Assembly: GCA_029882525.1 (NCBI GenBank)
Contig: JAOUKO010000009.1
Location: 1-32,161, forward strand
Reading direction: 5' to 3'
DNA from: Candidatus Aminicenantota bacterium
GTDB lineage: Bacteria > Acidobacteriota > Aminicenantia > Aminicenantales > Aminicenantaceae
DNA: 32,161 nt
The notes under the pieces are model-generated. The model ran no database searches and was not told where the DNA came from. It saw only the letters and a list, made by a program, of their open reading frames with translations. Made by a program: the position numbers and the translations under genes. Of the stretch, positions 18,260-28,185 are shown piece by piece (position 1 is the stretch's first letter; each line of letters opens with the position of its first letter).

Positions 18260-19202
18260 CTGCGGTGTCAATAACCAGGAAAGGATGAAAATAATTCTTC
18301 TCAGGATCCCTCTTCGCCAGAGCCAGGAATTTTCCTTCAAGGCTGAACATCCTGAAGACCAATTCTTCTTCCTTTTGATAGTGGTTCACAAGGGATTTGT
18401 GGTGAATGATTTTCTTGATGTTTGCATCAGGGACCATATTTCCGTTCCTGGCCAAGACAGCGCCTCTATCTTCAAGGATAACCTTGGGGAACTCGGGGAG
18501 GAGGAGTTCGATAGGGATGAGAAAATCCTCTGTTTTTCCCTCTTTCGCCAGAATGTTGATCTTTTCCAGGCTGAAACTTTGCTCGATCCGAAAATCCCCC
18601 ACTTCTGTGCGAAAGAGCCCTGAGAGGTGAGCACCGCAGCTCAAAGCCTGTCCCAAGTCGTGCGCAAGGGAGCGGATGTAAGTACCGGAGGAACAACCGA
18701 CTTTGAATTCGAGATAGGGAGGAGTGTACTTATTAAGCTCAAAAGAAAGGATAGTCACCTGGCACGGCTTCAATTCAAACTCCTTATTTCCTCTAGCCAG
18801 GGCATAAAGCGGTTTTCCTTTGTATTTTTTTGCGGAATAAGGAGGAACGACCTGTTGAATCTTCCCTTCGAATTTTTTCATGGTGTTCAGGAGCGTTTCT
18901 CTCGGAGGAAAGTCTGGGCTTTCTTTTGAGGTGGGTTTACCTGCGGAGTCATAGGTATCTGTAGAGAAACCCAACCTGATTCGGCCGGTGTAAACTTTAT
19001 CCTTTTTGGAATAGAAGGGGAAAAGCCGGGTTGCTTTTCCCACAGCCACCACAACAAGGCCCGTGGCCAGAGGGTCCAGGGTTCCGTAATGGCCAACCTT
19101 TTGGATTTTTAGAATGTTCCGGATTTCGGCGACCACGTCATGAGAAGTGATGTTTTGCGGTTTATTGACGAGGATAAGCCCGTCCATGACTTTAAGATTC
19201 AA
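18252..19202 (-). CDS. truB: tRNA pseudouridine(55) synthase TruB
   Basis: DGLILVNKPQNITSHDVV...KVGHYGTLDPLATGLVVVAVGKATRL; catalytic Asp in GTLDPLA. Confidence 0.96.
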   Translation of the reverse strand: MNLKVMDGLILVNKPQNITSHDVVAEIRNILKIQKVGHYGTLDPLATGLVVVAVGKATRLFPFYSKKDKVYTGRIRLGFSTDTYDSAGKPTSKESPDFPPRETLLNTMKKFEGKIQQVVPPYSAKKYKGKPLYALARGNKEFELKPCQVTILSFELNKYTPPYLEFKVGCSSGTYIRSLAHDLGQALSCGAHLSGLFRTEVGDFRIEQSFSLEKINILAKEGKTEDFLIPIELLLPEFPKVILEDRGAVLARNGNMVPDANIKKIIHHKSLVNHYQKEEELVFRMFSLEGKFLALAKRDPEKNYFHPFLVIDTADG

Positions 19203-20209
19203 AAGGGGTAGGGTTCTTTATACTTATCCGGGATCTTCCCTTTAGGTTGTTTTTTCAGAAGCTGGTCGACTTTTTCCGGGATTTCCTTTAGTAGTTCTTC
19301 ATATTTTCCTTTGACTGTGAAACCCGCAGCATGGATGTGCCCGCCTCCTCCAAAATGCTCGGCAACAAAAGCCGCATTCGCTCTGCCCTTGGACCTGAGA
19401 CTTACCCTAAAGGTGTTGTTTTCGATCTCTTTGAAGAACAGGACCATCCGGACTCCCTTGATCGAGCGGGCTAAAGTGGTGATGTCTTCTGTATCGACTT
19501 CTTTAAGCTGGAGGGAATCCTGGAATTTCTTAAACATGGTGATGGTGGCGATGTTGCCCCTGGGATTCATCTGGAGGGTCGAAAGAACATTGCCCAAGAG
19601 TTTGATTTTCTCAGGCGAGTTGTTGTTGAACAGAAGCTCAGCGGTTTGTATTGAACTGGCGCCGTGTTCGATCAATTTATGGCAGACATCGAAACTTCTG
19701 GCGCTGGTATTGGAGAATTGAAAAGAACCTGTATCAGAGACAATGGCGCAGTAGAGATGATTGGTAATCCGAGGCGTGAACTCGATGTTGAGCTTTTCTC
19801 CCAGCGTGTAGACCATTTCTCCCACAGCTGATGCTTCTTGATCCACCCAATTTATGTCCGCGTAGTAATCGTTCGAATGATGATGGTCAATATTGATTTT
19901 GAAATAGTCATCCAGGTTGTCCTGCCCGGAGCGCGAGACATTGGCGCATTCAAGAAGTATGACCAGGTCAAAGCCTTGGGCAGGGATTTGACCCATCTTG
20001 ATCTTATCGATGTCAGGGACATTGTTAATAGGGAAAGGAGTTTTATCTTTATTGATGATTTCGACTTCCTTGGCCAGCAGCTCTCCCATGAAGGCCAGAG
20101 CCAGGCTGGTGCAAATGGAGTCACCATCAGGTCTGAGATGGGAAGTGATGGCAATGCGCTGGCTTTCGAGAATTTTTTGAACGATTAAGCTCGCCGGATT
20201 ATTTTCCAT
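19199..20209 (-). CDS. nrnA: DHH/DHHA1 family phosphoesterase (NrnA-like oligoribonuclease / pAp phosphatase)
   Basis: TSHLRPDGDSICTSLALA, NIDHHHSNDYYADINWVDQEASAVGEM, FGGGGHIHAAGF (DHHA1). ORF track start 20251; MENNPASL at 20209 is the likely start. Confidence 0.9.
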   Translation of the reverse strand: MENNPASLIVQKILESQRIAITSHLRPDGDSICTSLALAFMGELLAKEVEIINKDKTPFPINNVPDIDKIKMGQIPAQGFDLVILLECANVSRSGQDNLDDYFKINIDHHHSNDYYADINWVDQEASAVGEMVYTLGEKLNIEFTPRITNHLYCAIVSDTGSFQFSNTSARSFDVCHKLIEHGASSIQTAELLFNNNSPEKIKLLGNVLSTLQMNPRGNIATITMFKKFQDSLQLKEVDTEDITTLARSIKGVRMVLFFKEIENNTFRVSLRSKGRANAAFVAEHFGGGGHIHAAGFTVKGKYEELLKEIPEKVDQLLKKQPKGKIPDKYKEPYPF

Positions 20210-20549
20210 TTTTCTTGATGTCTTCGAGGATCGAGTCAATTCTCGCTTCATATTCTGGACCCAAATCCTTAGAAAAAATGAGCATGGGATTATACTTTAA
20301 TTTAACTTTTGAGGCAATAGATTTTCTCAGATGTCCTTTTTTTTCATCCAAAAGAGAAAATACCGAGTCCTGCTGCTCAGCTCCATAAATACTCAAATAG
20401 ACATGAGCTGTTTTCAGGTCCGCGGTCATTTCAACTCTCGTGACGGTGATCAAACCAGAAAAAGAATCCTGAAATTCCTCTATGAGCAGACGGCTGAGTT
20501 CCTCTTTGATCAGGCTCGACACTCTTTTCTGACGCCTTGTTATGCTCAT
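20199..20549 (-). CDS. rbfA: 30S ribosome-binding factor RbfA
   Basis: RRQKRVSSLIKEELSRLLIEEFQD...ITVTRVEMTADLKTAHVYLSIYG; operon context. Confidence 0.93.
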   Translation of the reverse strand: MSITRRQKRVSSLIKEELSRLLIEEFQDSFSGLITVTRVEMTADLKTAHVYLSIYGAEQQDSVFSLLDEKKGHLRKSIASKVKLKYNPMLIFSKDLGPEYEARIDSILEDIKKNGK

Positions 20550-20621
20550 TTCAGTTACCTCCTCTGGTAAGGAAGTAGAGTCTGATGACCAGGAGAATGC
20601 TTCTTCAGGATATTATTCAAA

Positions 20622-20903
20622 TTAAAAGTAATGAGTCTCATAGTCAAGGATCTGGCCATCTATGTTTTTTTCAACGTCTTCGATGATTTTGCTGAACAGG
20701 CTTTCAACGGGTCTCTTTTGGCTGTTGAGACTCACCATCCCGATCTTTGTTCTTTGCCATTTATTCTGGTATTCGAGCTCAGAAATGGCGACATTGTATT
20801 TTTTTGTTAAACGGCTCCTTAATCCTGAAAGTCTCTTTCGTTTATCTTTCAGAGAGTGAGAATAAGGGAGGTAAATCTCTATGGATAAAAAACCGATAAC
20901 CAT
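20622..20903 (-). CDS. ylxP: DUF503 family protein YlxP
   Basis: IYLPYSHSLKDKRKRLSGLRSRLTKKYNVAISELEYQNKWQRTKIGMVSL is characteristic DUF503; located between infB and rbfA as in Bacillus subtilis. Confidence 0.93.
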   Translation of the reverse strand: MVIGFLSIEIYLPYSHSLKDKRKRLSGLRSRLTKKYNVAISELEYQNKWQRTKIGMVSLNSQKRPVESLFSKIIEDVEKNIDGQILDYETHYF

Positions 20904-20923
20904 CGGGAAGCACTCAACAGGCT

Positions 20924-22726
20924 TTACTTAGGGGTTTCTTTCTCCATGATGAAGGCTTCTATGATATCTCCTTCCTGGAAGTCTTTATATTTCTCAAGGC
21001 GGATACCGCATTCGTATTCTTTCTTAACCTCTGTGACGTTGTTCTTCAGATGTTTAAGAGATGCAACGCGACCCTGATGGACGACTTCCTTATTCCTGAT
21101 GACTCGGATTTCCGCGTTTCTGGTTATTTTTCCGTCTGTTACGTAGCAGCCAGCGATTACACCGATCCTTGAGATGTTAAAGACCCTCCTGATTTCAGCC
21201 TTTCCCAGATAAGTTTCTTTTATGGTTGGCTCCAACAAGCCGGATATGGCTTTCTTTACATCGTGTGTCAGTTCATATATGACTTTGTAAATCCGGATCT
21301 CTACATCTTCCTCCTTGGCCATATCTAGGATTTTTTGGTCTGGTTTTATGTTGTATCCGATGATGATAGCGTTTGACGCTGATGCCAAAAGAACATCGGA
21401 TTCTGTGATCTTCCCAGTCGCTGAATGAACGATTTTTACTTTGATCTGCTCAGTGCTCAGGTTGGGAAGAACGTCGGCAAGGACTTCAGCAGAGCCATGG
21501 ACATCGGTCTTGATGATCAAAGAAAGCTCCTTGACCTGGCCTTTCTCCATTTTTTTAAAAAGCTCATCCAAAGTCAGATGTTCGGGCCTTTGGGTGTCAG
21601 TCTTTTTCACCTGAGAGAGGCGGTACTGAACGAACTGTTTGGCTGTTTCGAGGTCTGAAACAACCTGAAAAATGTTTCCCGCGACGGGCACATCAGAGAA
21701 TCCGAGGACTTCAACTGGCATGGATGATTCAGCTTTTTTCAAGGTTTTGCCTTTTTCGTCAAAAAGAGCTCTCGCTTTTCCATAGGTTGTCCCGCAGATA
21801 AAGGCTTCACCCTGACTGAGGATTCCATGCTGGACGATTACAGTGGCCACTGCTCCCTTTTTTGCGTCAAGGCGCGCCTCCAGAACAGCTCCTTGAGCTT
21901 TTACCTTGGGATTGGCCTTGATCTCAATGACATCCCCCAAAAGAAGAATCATCTCTAAAAGCTCTTCCAGGTTTGTTTTTTCTTTGGCTGAGACTTCCAC
22001 ACTGATGGTTTTTCCTCCCCAGTCCTCTACCAGGAGGCCTTCCTTTGAGAGCTGCTGTTTGACTTTGTCTACGTCCGCTTCAGGCTTGTCGATTTTGTTG
22101 ATGGCTACCATTATCGGGACGCCAGCATCTTTGGCATGGCTGATGGCTTCCCGGGTTTGCGGCATGACTCCGTCGTCTGCGGCTACCACCAGGACGACGA
22201 TGTCTGTTAAATGGGCTCCACGGGCTCTCAGTTGAGTGAATGCTTCGTGGCCCGGAGTGTCAATGAACGTAATGGGTCTCTTAGCATGTAAGACTCTGTA
22301 GGCACCGATATGCTGGGTAATGCCGCCAGATTCCTTTCCGACCAGGTTGGATTTTCTGATGGCGTCCAAAAGAGTTGTCTTTCCATGGTCGACGTGGCCC
22401 ATTATGGTGACCACGGGAGGTCTCAATATCATCTCTTCTGGATTGCTCCCGGCTTGAATACGAACCTCCTTCTCTATCGAAACCAATTCCAGCTCGAGCT
22501 TAAATTCCTCAGAGATCGCCGAAGCCAAGGATTCATTGACGACATCATTCACACTGACGGTATATCCTTTTGCTTCGAGCTTCTTGAACATATCTTTGGT
22601 CTTGATCCCTGCTTTTTCAGAGAGTTCTTTTATAGTTTGCCCTTCCCTCAATATGATTTTTTTTGCAGAGCTATCCCCAGCTTCTACTTTTGGCTTGGTC
22701 TTTTTTGTGTTTTTTTGTGTGTCCAT
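20924..22726 (-). CDS. infB: Translation initiation factor IF-2 (compact N-terminus)
   Basis: GHVDHGKTTLLDAIRKS, DTPGHEAF, NKIDKP; IF2 C-terminal domain GCYVTDGKITRNAEIRVIRN. Confidence 0.97.
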   Translation of the reverse strand: MDTQKNTKKTKPKVEAGDSSAKKIILREGQTIKELSEKAGIKTKDMFKKLEAKGYTVSVNDVVNESLASAISEEFKLELELVSIEKEVRIQAGSNPEEMILRPPVVTIMGHVDHGKTTLLDAIRKSNLVGKESGGITQHIGAYRVLHAKRPITFIDTPGHEAFTQLRARGAHLTDIVVLVVAADDGVMPQTREAISHAKDAGVPIMVAINKIDKPEADVDKVKQQLSKEGLLVEDWGGKTISVEVSAKEKTNLEELLEMILLLGDVIEIKANPKVKAQGAVLEARLDAKKGAVATVIVQHGILSQGEAFICGTTYGKARALFDEKGKTLKKAESSMPVEVLGFSDVPVAGNIFQVVSDLETAKQFVQYRLSQVKKTDTQRPEHLTLDELFKKMEKGQVKELSLIIKTDVHGSAEVLADVLPNLSTEQIKVKIVHSATGKITESDVLLASASNAIIIGYNIKPDQKILDMAKEEDVEIRIYKVIYELTHDVKKAISGLLEPTIKETYLGKAEIRRVFNISRIGVIAGCYVTDGKITRNAEIRVIRNKEVVHQGRVASLKHLKNNVTEVKKEYECGIRLEKYKDFQEGDIIEAFIMEKETPK

Positions 22727-22759
22727 GATTTCTTATTTCTCCAGGTTATTGACTAAATG

Positions 22760-23788
22760 CTATTCTTCCTTGATCTCTATTTTCCAGCCGATGAGTCTTG
22801 AAGCCAGCCTGACATTGATCCCTTTCTTTCCTATTGCCAGGGAAAGCTGGTCTTTAGAAACTATGGCCTGCATGGTTTTCTCGCTTTTGTTCAGGATGAA
22901 GACTTTTTCTACTTTAGCGGGGCTGAGAGATGCTTTCGTATAGGTCAGGGGATTATCGGACCACTCTATGATGTCAATCTTCTCTCCAGCCAGCTCTTTG
23001 CTGATGGCCATGATCCTATTCCCCTTGACTCCTATACAGGCTCCGATAGGGTCTATGTCCTTTTCCTCAGAGAAGACAGCCACTTTTGCTCTTTCTCCGG
23101 GCTGACGGACGGCATCCTTTATTTCTATATCCCCGTTAGCGATTTCAGGGACCTCCAACTCCAATAGCTTTGACAAGAATTTTGGGTCCGCCCTGGAGAC
23201 GACAACCTGAGGGCCTTTATTTTCTTTTCTGACCTGAATGACCACAGCTTTTATCCTGTCTCCTCTTTCGAATTCTTCATTCGTTAACTTTTCTCGATGC
23301 GGAAATAGGACATCGGTTTTGTTCACTTCAAGGATCATGTTTTTATTCGACTCGAACCTTCTCAGGACACCGGTCACGATTTCCCCTAAGCGGGGTGCAA
23401 AGGATTCATAAATCTTTTCTTGTTCTGCGTCCCTGACCTTTTGAAGGATAACCTGTTTCGCTGCCTGGGCAGCGATACGGCCCAGAGTATCGGAGGGCAA
23501 GTCGATTTCGATGTCTTTTCCGAAAGACGCTTCAGGGTCAACTTTCTTGGCCTCCTCCAAGGAGATTTCTGTAGCTGCGTCCTGAGGGGCTTTGCTGACT
23601 TTCTTGACGGCGTAGACTCTGAGCTCCCCCTTTTCTGGCTGAAAGGAAATATTGACTTTTTCCTTGCGGGTGAAATACTTGGCAGAAGCGACTCTGAGAG
23701 ATTCCTCAATAGCACTGACGATGACACCGATCTCCACGCCCCGTTCTTTGCTGAGCTGGCGAATAGTATTCCACACGTTCACTTTCAT
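22760..23788 (-). CDS. nusA: Transcription termination/antitermination factor NusA
   Basis: S1 (GEIVTGVLRRFESNKNMILEVNKTDVLFPHREKL) and KH domains (VDPIGACIGVKGNRIMAISKEL-like, LAIGKKGINVRLASRLIGWKIEI). Confidence 0.96.
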   Translation of the reverse strand: MKVNVWNTIRQLSKERGVEIGVIVSAIEESLRVASAKYFTRKEKVNISFQPEKGELRVYAVKKVSKAPQDAATEISLEEAKKVDPEASFGKDIEIDLPSDTLGRIAAQAAKQVILQKVRDAEQEKIYESFAPRLGEIVTGVLRRFESNKNMILEVNKTDVLFPHREKLTNEEFERGDRIKAVVIQVRKENKGPQVVVSRADPKFLSKLLELEVPEIANGDIEIKDAVRQPGERAKVAVFSEEKDIDPIGACIGVKGNRIMAISKELAGEKIDIIEWSDNPLTYTKASLSPAKVEKVFILNKSEKTMQAIVSKDQLSLAIGKKGINVRLASRLIGWKIEIKEE

Positions 23789-23946
23789 TTCTGTGCCTCA
23801 GTTTTGCCAATGAGGAACCTAGAGAGGCGAGAATTATAACTGAAATAGAAAAGAATATCAAACGCTGTACGAGGAAATAAATGCGCGAAAGTTCAGGGAA
23901 AATAAGGAGCAGAGTGCTGATAAAAGGTTTTTGATAGGGAAGAACT

Positions 23947-25938
23947 TCACATGATCAAGGGAGCGAAAACAAGGCTCACCACAGCCATGAGCTTGATCAA
24001 TATGTTCATTGAGGGGCCAGCAGTGTCTTTTAAGGGATCGCCAACAGTGTCCCCGATGACAGAGGCAGCATGAACCTCTGTCCCCTTACCTCCCAGGTTG
24101 CCTTCCTCAATCCATTTTTTGGCGTTATCCCAGGACGCGCCAGCGTTGGCCATGAAGATTCCCATCAAAACTCCAGTGGCTGTTGCTCCTGCCAGGAATC
24201 CACCCAAGGATTCAGGCCCGATGATAAAGCCTACAAGCAGAGGTGCAATCACGGCCAGAAGGCCTGGAAGGATCATATCTGCCAGTGCACCACGCGTCAC
24301 GATATCGATACAGCGGTCTGAATCAGGTTTGGCCTTCCCTTCCATCAAACCTTTTATTTCTTTGAACTGTCTTCTTATCTCAATGACCATTTTATCGCCG
24401 TTTCTTCCCACTGCCTTTAAAGTCAGGGAGGCGATGATGAACGGCATCAGGGCGCCGAGGAGTAAGCCGATGACTGTTTCCACGTTTGTCAGGCTGATTT
24501 GCATTAAGTCTTTCCCTGCCTTATCCAAGAGGGAGTTCACCGTATTCTGGTAGGCAGAGAAAAGAGCCAGAGCGGTCAAAGCGGCAGAGCCGATGGCAAA
24601 TCCTTTTCCGATAGCCGCCGTGGTGTTTCCCAGAGAGTCGAGCTTATCCGTTATCTTTCTTATATCTGCGCCCGCCCCGGACATCTCCGCGATTCCTCCC
24701 GCATTGTCAGCGATGGGCCCGTAGGAGTCAGTGGACATGACGATACCGATGGTGGCCAGCATTCCCACTGCGGAGAGAGCTATGCCGTAGAGTCCGGCCA
24801 GCCTGTAGGAGATAAAGATGGCAGCAGCGATAGTGAGGAGAGGGAATATCGCACTCTGGAAACCGATAGCTAAACCGGTGATGATGGTGGGTGCGCTTCC
24901 GGTCTGAGCGGTCCGGGCAATCGTTTTTATCGGTGGGCCAGAGGTGAAGTACTCGCTTTCCAGCCCGATTAGAACACCGCAAAGCATACCGCTCAATACC
25001 GCCCAGAATACGTTCAGATCCCCAAGCATGATTTTCACAGAAAAAAAAGCTCCTGCTAAAAATAAGATGCCGCTGATGTAGTAGGCGTTCCTCAGAGCGG
25101 ATTGGGGGCTGATGTTCTTGAGAATGTTGATCGAGAAGACGCCGATTACTGAGCTGACCAGCCCGACCACGATCAAAAGCAGCGGAAGGGACATGTGGTT
25201 CAAAGCTGGGGCCAGCGTGGAGCCTATGGCCATAGAAGCGACAACAGAACCGACGTAGGACTCAAAAAGGTCAGCACCCATTCCTGCTGTGTCTCCCACA
25301 TTGTCGCCGACATTGTCTGCGATGACCCCTGGATTTCTGGGGTCATCCTCAGGGATGCCGGCTTCGACCTTGCCCACCAGGTCTGCGCCCACATCAGCAC
25401 TTTTGGTATAGATTCCACCTCCCACTCGGGCGAATAAAGCGACTGAGCTGGCGCCCATGGCAAAACCGTTGATGATCATTGAATCCTTGGTGAAAAAATA
25501 GAAAAGCCCGATTCCAGCCACGCCCAGCGATGCTACGGAGATTCCCATGACAGCACCTCCATGAAAAGCGATCGAGAGCGCCCGGGGAGTTCCTCCCTGT
25601 ATGGCACCCTGCGTCGCCCGCACTGCAGAGCGTGTCGATCCCTTCATCCCGATGAAGCCCGCGAGTAAGGAGCAAAAGGCTCCTGTCAAGAAGGCCAGGC
25701 CGGTGTAGATGGAGAAAAGCTTCCACAGGACTGTGAAAAGGATGATTACGAAAATGGATATGTAGCTGTATTCTCTTTTCAGGAAAGTCATGGCTCCTGA
25801 ATGGACCGCTTCTGCGATCCCATTCATGATTTCAGTGCCGCGGGGGTATCTTTTTACCAGGAAGTAGAGGGATATAGCGAACATGAGGCCCAGGAGGCCG
25901 AGGACGAAAGAATAGGGAATCAAATTCATTATTGACAT
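23947..25938 (-). CDS. hppA: Membrane-bound ion-pumping inorganic pyrophosphatase
   Basis: [55 protein letters not shown] signature; 663 aa, many TMs. Confidence 0.97.
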   Translation of the reverse strand: MSIMNLIPYSFVLGLLGLMFAISLYFLVKRYPRGTEIMNGIAEAVHSGAMTFLKREYSYISIFVIILFTVLWKLFSIYTGLAFLTGAFCSLLAGFIGMKGSTRSAVRATQGAIQGGTPRALSIAFHGGAVMGISVASLGVAGIGLFYFFTKDSMIINGFAMGASSVALFARVGGGIYTKSADVGADLVGKVEAGIPEDDPRNPGVIADNVGDNVGDTAGMGADLFESYVGSVVASMAIGSTLAPALNHMSLPLLLIVVGLVSSVIGVFSINILKNISPQSALRNAYYISGILFLAGAFFSVKIMLGDLNVFWAVLSGMLCGVLIGLESEYFTSGPPIKTIARTAQTGSAPTIITGLAIGFQSAIFPLLTIAAAIFISYRLAGLYGIALSAVGMLATIGIVMSTDSYGPIADNAGGIAEMSGAGADIRKITDKLDSLGNTTAAIGKGFAIGSAALTALALFSAYQNTVNSLLDKAGKDLMQISLTNVETVIGLLLGALMPFIIASLTLKAVGRNGDKMVIEIRRQFKEIKGLMEGKAKPDSDRCIDIVTRGALADMILPGLLAVIAPLLVGFIIGPESLGGFLAGATATGVLMGIFMANAGASWDNAKKWIEEGNLGGKGTEVHAASVIGDTVGDPLKDTAGPSMNILIKLMAVVSLVFAPLIM

Positions 25939-25969
25939 GGGAGGTCTACCTTAAAAAAATTTAAACCGA

Positions 25970-25998
25970 TGTATAGCATAAAAAAGGTCAAATTGCAA
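25970..25998 (-). promoter_or_regulatory. Candidate promoter for hppA
   Basis: Minus strand TTGCAA (25998-25993), N17, TATACA (25975-25970), upstream of hppA ATG 25938. Confidence 0.4.
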
Positions 25999-26131
25999 TG
26001 ACTTGAACAGGGAAATGAGCGTCCGGTTTTTTCACCACCCAACCTGAGCCTTTCACTCTAACCGAATTTGTGATGCTTCCGAAAGCAAAGAAAGTGTATC
26101 CGGCTGAGATGGCGCTTGGGTATGAAATGCA

Positions 26132-27127
26132 GTGTTGACGCCTGAGTCTTTTTTATTATATTGTTTAGAGAAACATACGGAAATTAGAAAAGTGAGCAGT
26201 GTGATAGCTGAAAAGGAAGGGAAGATCTGGGCTGTTGGCGGTGGTAAGGGAGGAACGGGCAAGACATTTCTTGCCAGCAGCATCGGCATCTATCTGGCGA
26301 AAAGCGAAAAAAGAGTCATCTTGATCGATGTTGATATCGGAGGCGCCAACCTTCATTCCTTACTCGGTATAAGCCGGCCCAAGAAATGCCTGACGAATTT
26401 CTTTGAGACGGGGACTTCACTCTCTCGATTAGCTGTGAAAACCGGTATAGAAAACATGTCTTTGATTACGGGGGATGTTCATTCCCTTGCTTCAGACAAC
26501 ATCAGGTTTACGCAGAAGCTCAAACTGTTCAGGCATATCATGAAGCTGAATAAGCAATATGTCATCATCGATTTAGGCGGGGGAAGTCACAATAACACCA
26601 TCGATACATTCCTCATGGCTGACAAGAAGATTGCTGTCTTGGAGCCAGAGATAATCGCCATCGAAAACATGTATCATTTTGTCAAGAACGCTTTGTTCAG
26701 GAAAATCAGAATGTCTTTGAGGTCATATGGTTTCAAAGAGATCGTCGAGCACATGTGGGAGCAGCGGGAAAAATATCAAATCAAAAGCCTTAAAGAGCTT
26801 ATTGATAGTCTCAAAGACAGCTTCTCCTATATTGGCGATATTCTTGACCGGGAATTGGCCGATTTCAGGATATATTTAGTCTTGAACAAGATAAGGAGCA
26901 GCCAGGATATCCTCATCGGTTCCTCGATGAAAAGCATATTCAATAAGTATCTGGGCATAGATGCCAAGTTCGTTGGTTATATCGAGTATGATGATGTTGT
27001 TTGGAGGTCTATCCGGGAGAGGCGGCCGCTGATGCTGAATTATTCTTTATCGCGGGTGGCCAAAGAGATAGGGGTATTCACCGAAAATCTTCTGTATGAA
27101 CGGGAGATGAAAATTTCAAGAATCTGA
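26132..27127 (+). CDS. MinD/ParA/FlhG-like P-loop ATPase
   Basis: Deviant Walker A GGGKGGTGKTFLASSIG, IDVDIGGANLHSLLGI, VIIDLGGGSHNNTIDTF. Start uncertain: TTG 26132, GTG 26192 or GTG 26201. Confidence 0.87.
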   Translation: MLTPESFLLYCLEKHTEIRKVSSVIAEKEGKIWAVGGGKGGTGKTFLASSIGIYLAKSEKRVILIDVDIGGANLHSLLGISRPKKCLTNFFETGTSLSRLAVKTGIENMSLITGDVHSLASDNIRFTQKLKLFRHIMKLNKQYVIIDLGGGSHNNTIDTFLMADKKIAVLEPEIIAIENMYHFVKNALFRKIRMSLRSYGFKEIVEHMWEQREKYQIKSLKELIDSLKDSFSYIGDILDRELADFRIYLVLNKIRSSQDILIGSSMKSIFNKYLGIDAKFVGYIEYDDVVWRSIRERRPLMLNYSLSRVAKEIGVFTENLLYEREMKISRI

Positions 27128-27129
27128 TC

Positions 27130-27690
27130 ATGACAAAAAAAGAGCTTAAAAAATATTTTGATATTCTTGAGATATCACCTGAAGCCACGCTCATGGAGAT
27201 AAGGAGCGCCTATTCCCGTCTCAAGAAGCTCTATTCCACTGACTCGGTCGTGATATCACCCATTGAGGATGAATTTTCGATAGAGGAGAGACAGAAAATA
27301 CTCGAGCAGATCGAGGATGCCTACACAAAACTGATGGAGCAGGTCAAAGAGAGCCAAGATCGTTTGGTCCATCATGAAAGACCCTTTGCAGCGGGTCACA
27401 ATACCATGGAAGGGGAGGAAGCGAGTATTTCCTACAGCGGTCAGGTGTTAAGACAGATAAGGGAGAAAATGGGAATAGAATTGTTCGAGGTCTCACTCGA
27501 CACCAAGATTCGTGTGGAGCTTCTTGAGAATATCGAACAAGAGAGGTTTGACGACCTGCCTCCTGAAGTGTATCTCAAGGGACATATCATCAATTATGCG
27601 AACTATCTTCTGCTTGACTCACAAAAGGCTGCTGCTGACTACATAGCCCGCTACAGAGCCTGGGAAAAGGCGAACAAAGAAGAGAAATAA
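27130..27690 (+). CDS. J-domain-like N-terminus plus RodZ-type helix-turn-helix protein
   Basis: YFDILEISPEATLMEIRSAYSRLKKLY is J-domain-like without HPD; QVLRQIREKMGIELFEVSLDTKIRVELLENIEQERFDDLPPEVYLKGHIINYANYLLLD matches the HTH_25/RodZ pattern. Starts 2 nt after the ATPase stop. Confidence 0.75.
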   Translation: MTKKELKKYFDILEISPEATLMEIRSAYSRLKKLYSTDSVVISPIEDEFSIEERQKILEQIEDAYTKLMEQVKESQDRLVHHERPFAAGHNTMEGEEASISYSGQVLRQIREKMGIELFEVSLDTKIRVELLENIEQERFDDLPPEVYLKGHIINYANYLLLDSQKAAADYIARYRAWEKANKEEK

Positions 27691-27815
27691 AACAAAATCC
27701 TGCCTGATAGCGGAAATTGAGATTAAAGAGCCTCTTTCTGCGTCCATAGAAATACGAACTCAAAGAAGCACAAGTAACCTCGTAGAGTCTTTTCTATTAA
27801 AGAGAAAGGAAAAAT

Positions 27816-28178
27816 TTGGGAGAAAAGAAAAGAGACCTTAAACGAAGGGATAAAGCCTCCCCCATAACTGAGTCCAAAGCATTAAGGATTGTGTTCGAGG
27901 ATAAACAGACAAGTCATTTCATCAGAGTGAATTTTTCCCATCCAGGGCAAAAACCGCGCATCTTATCCAGGAAGAATTTATCCAGGAGGGATCACCTCTT
28001 CTTTTGGATTGTAGAGATAATCGAAAAGATTCGGCTTGCTCTGGATGGAGAGGATGGCTTGATGAACATTGCCAGGATCGAGGTCGACCTGTTCAGCGGA
28101 GAGATTATCGATCGTCAGTTTTACAATTATATCCTAGAAGAGGAATATCAAGAGCGAGTTGAAGAGCAGCCAGAATGA
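27816..28178 (+). CDS. Hypothetical protein, 120 aa
   Basis: TTG start preceded by GAAAGGA; ORF runs up to 7 bp before the convergent miaB stop; no family recognised. Confidence 0.55.
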   Translation: MGEKKRDLKRRDKASPITESKALRIVFEDKQTSHFIRVNFSHPGQKPRILSRKNLSRRDHLFFWIVEIIEKIRLALDGEDGLMNIARIEVDLFSGEIIDRQFYNYILEEEYQERVEEQPE

Positions 28179-28185
28179 TCCGGCT

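Noticed and set aside
23420-23839. 139-aa plus-strand ORF opposite nusA
   Set aside because: Fully antisense to conserved nusA coding sequence; treated as a reading-frame shadow, as are the other long antisense ORFs in the track.
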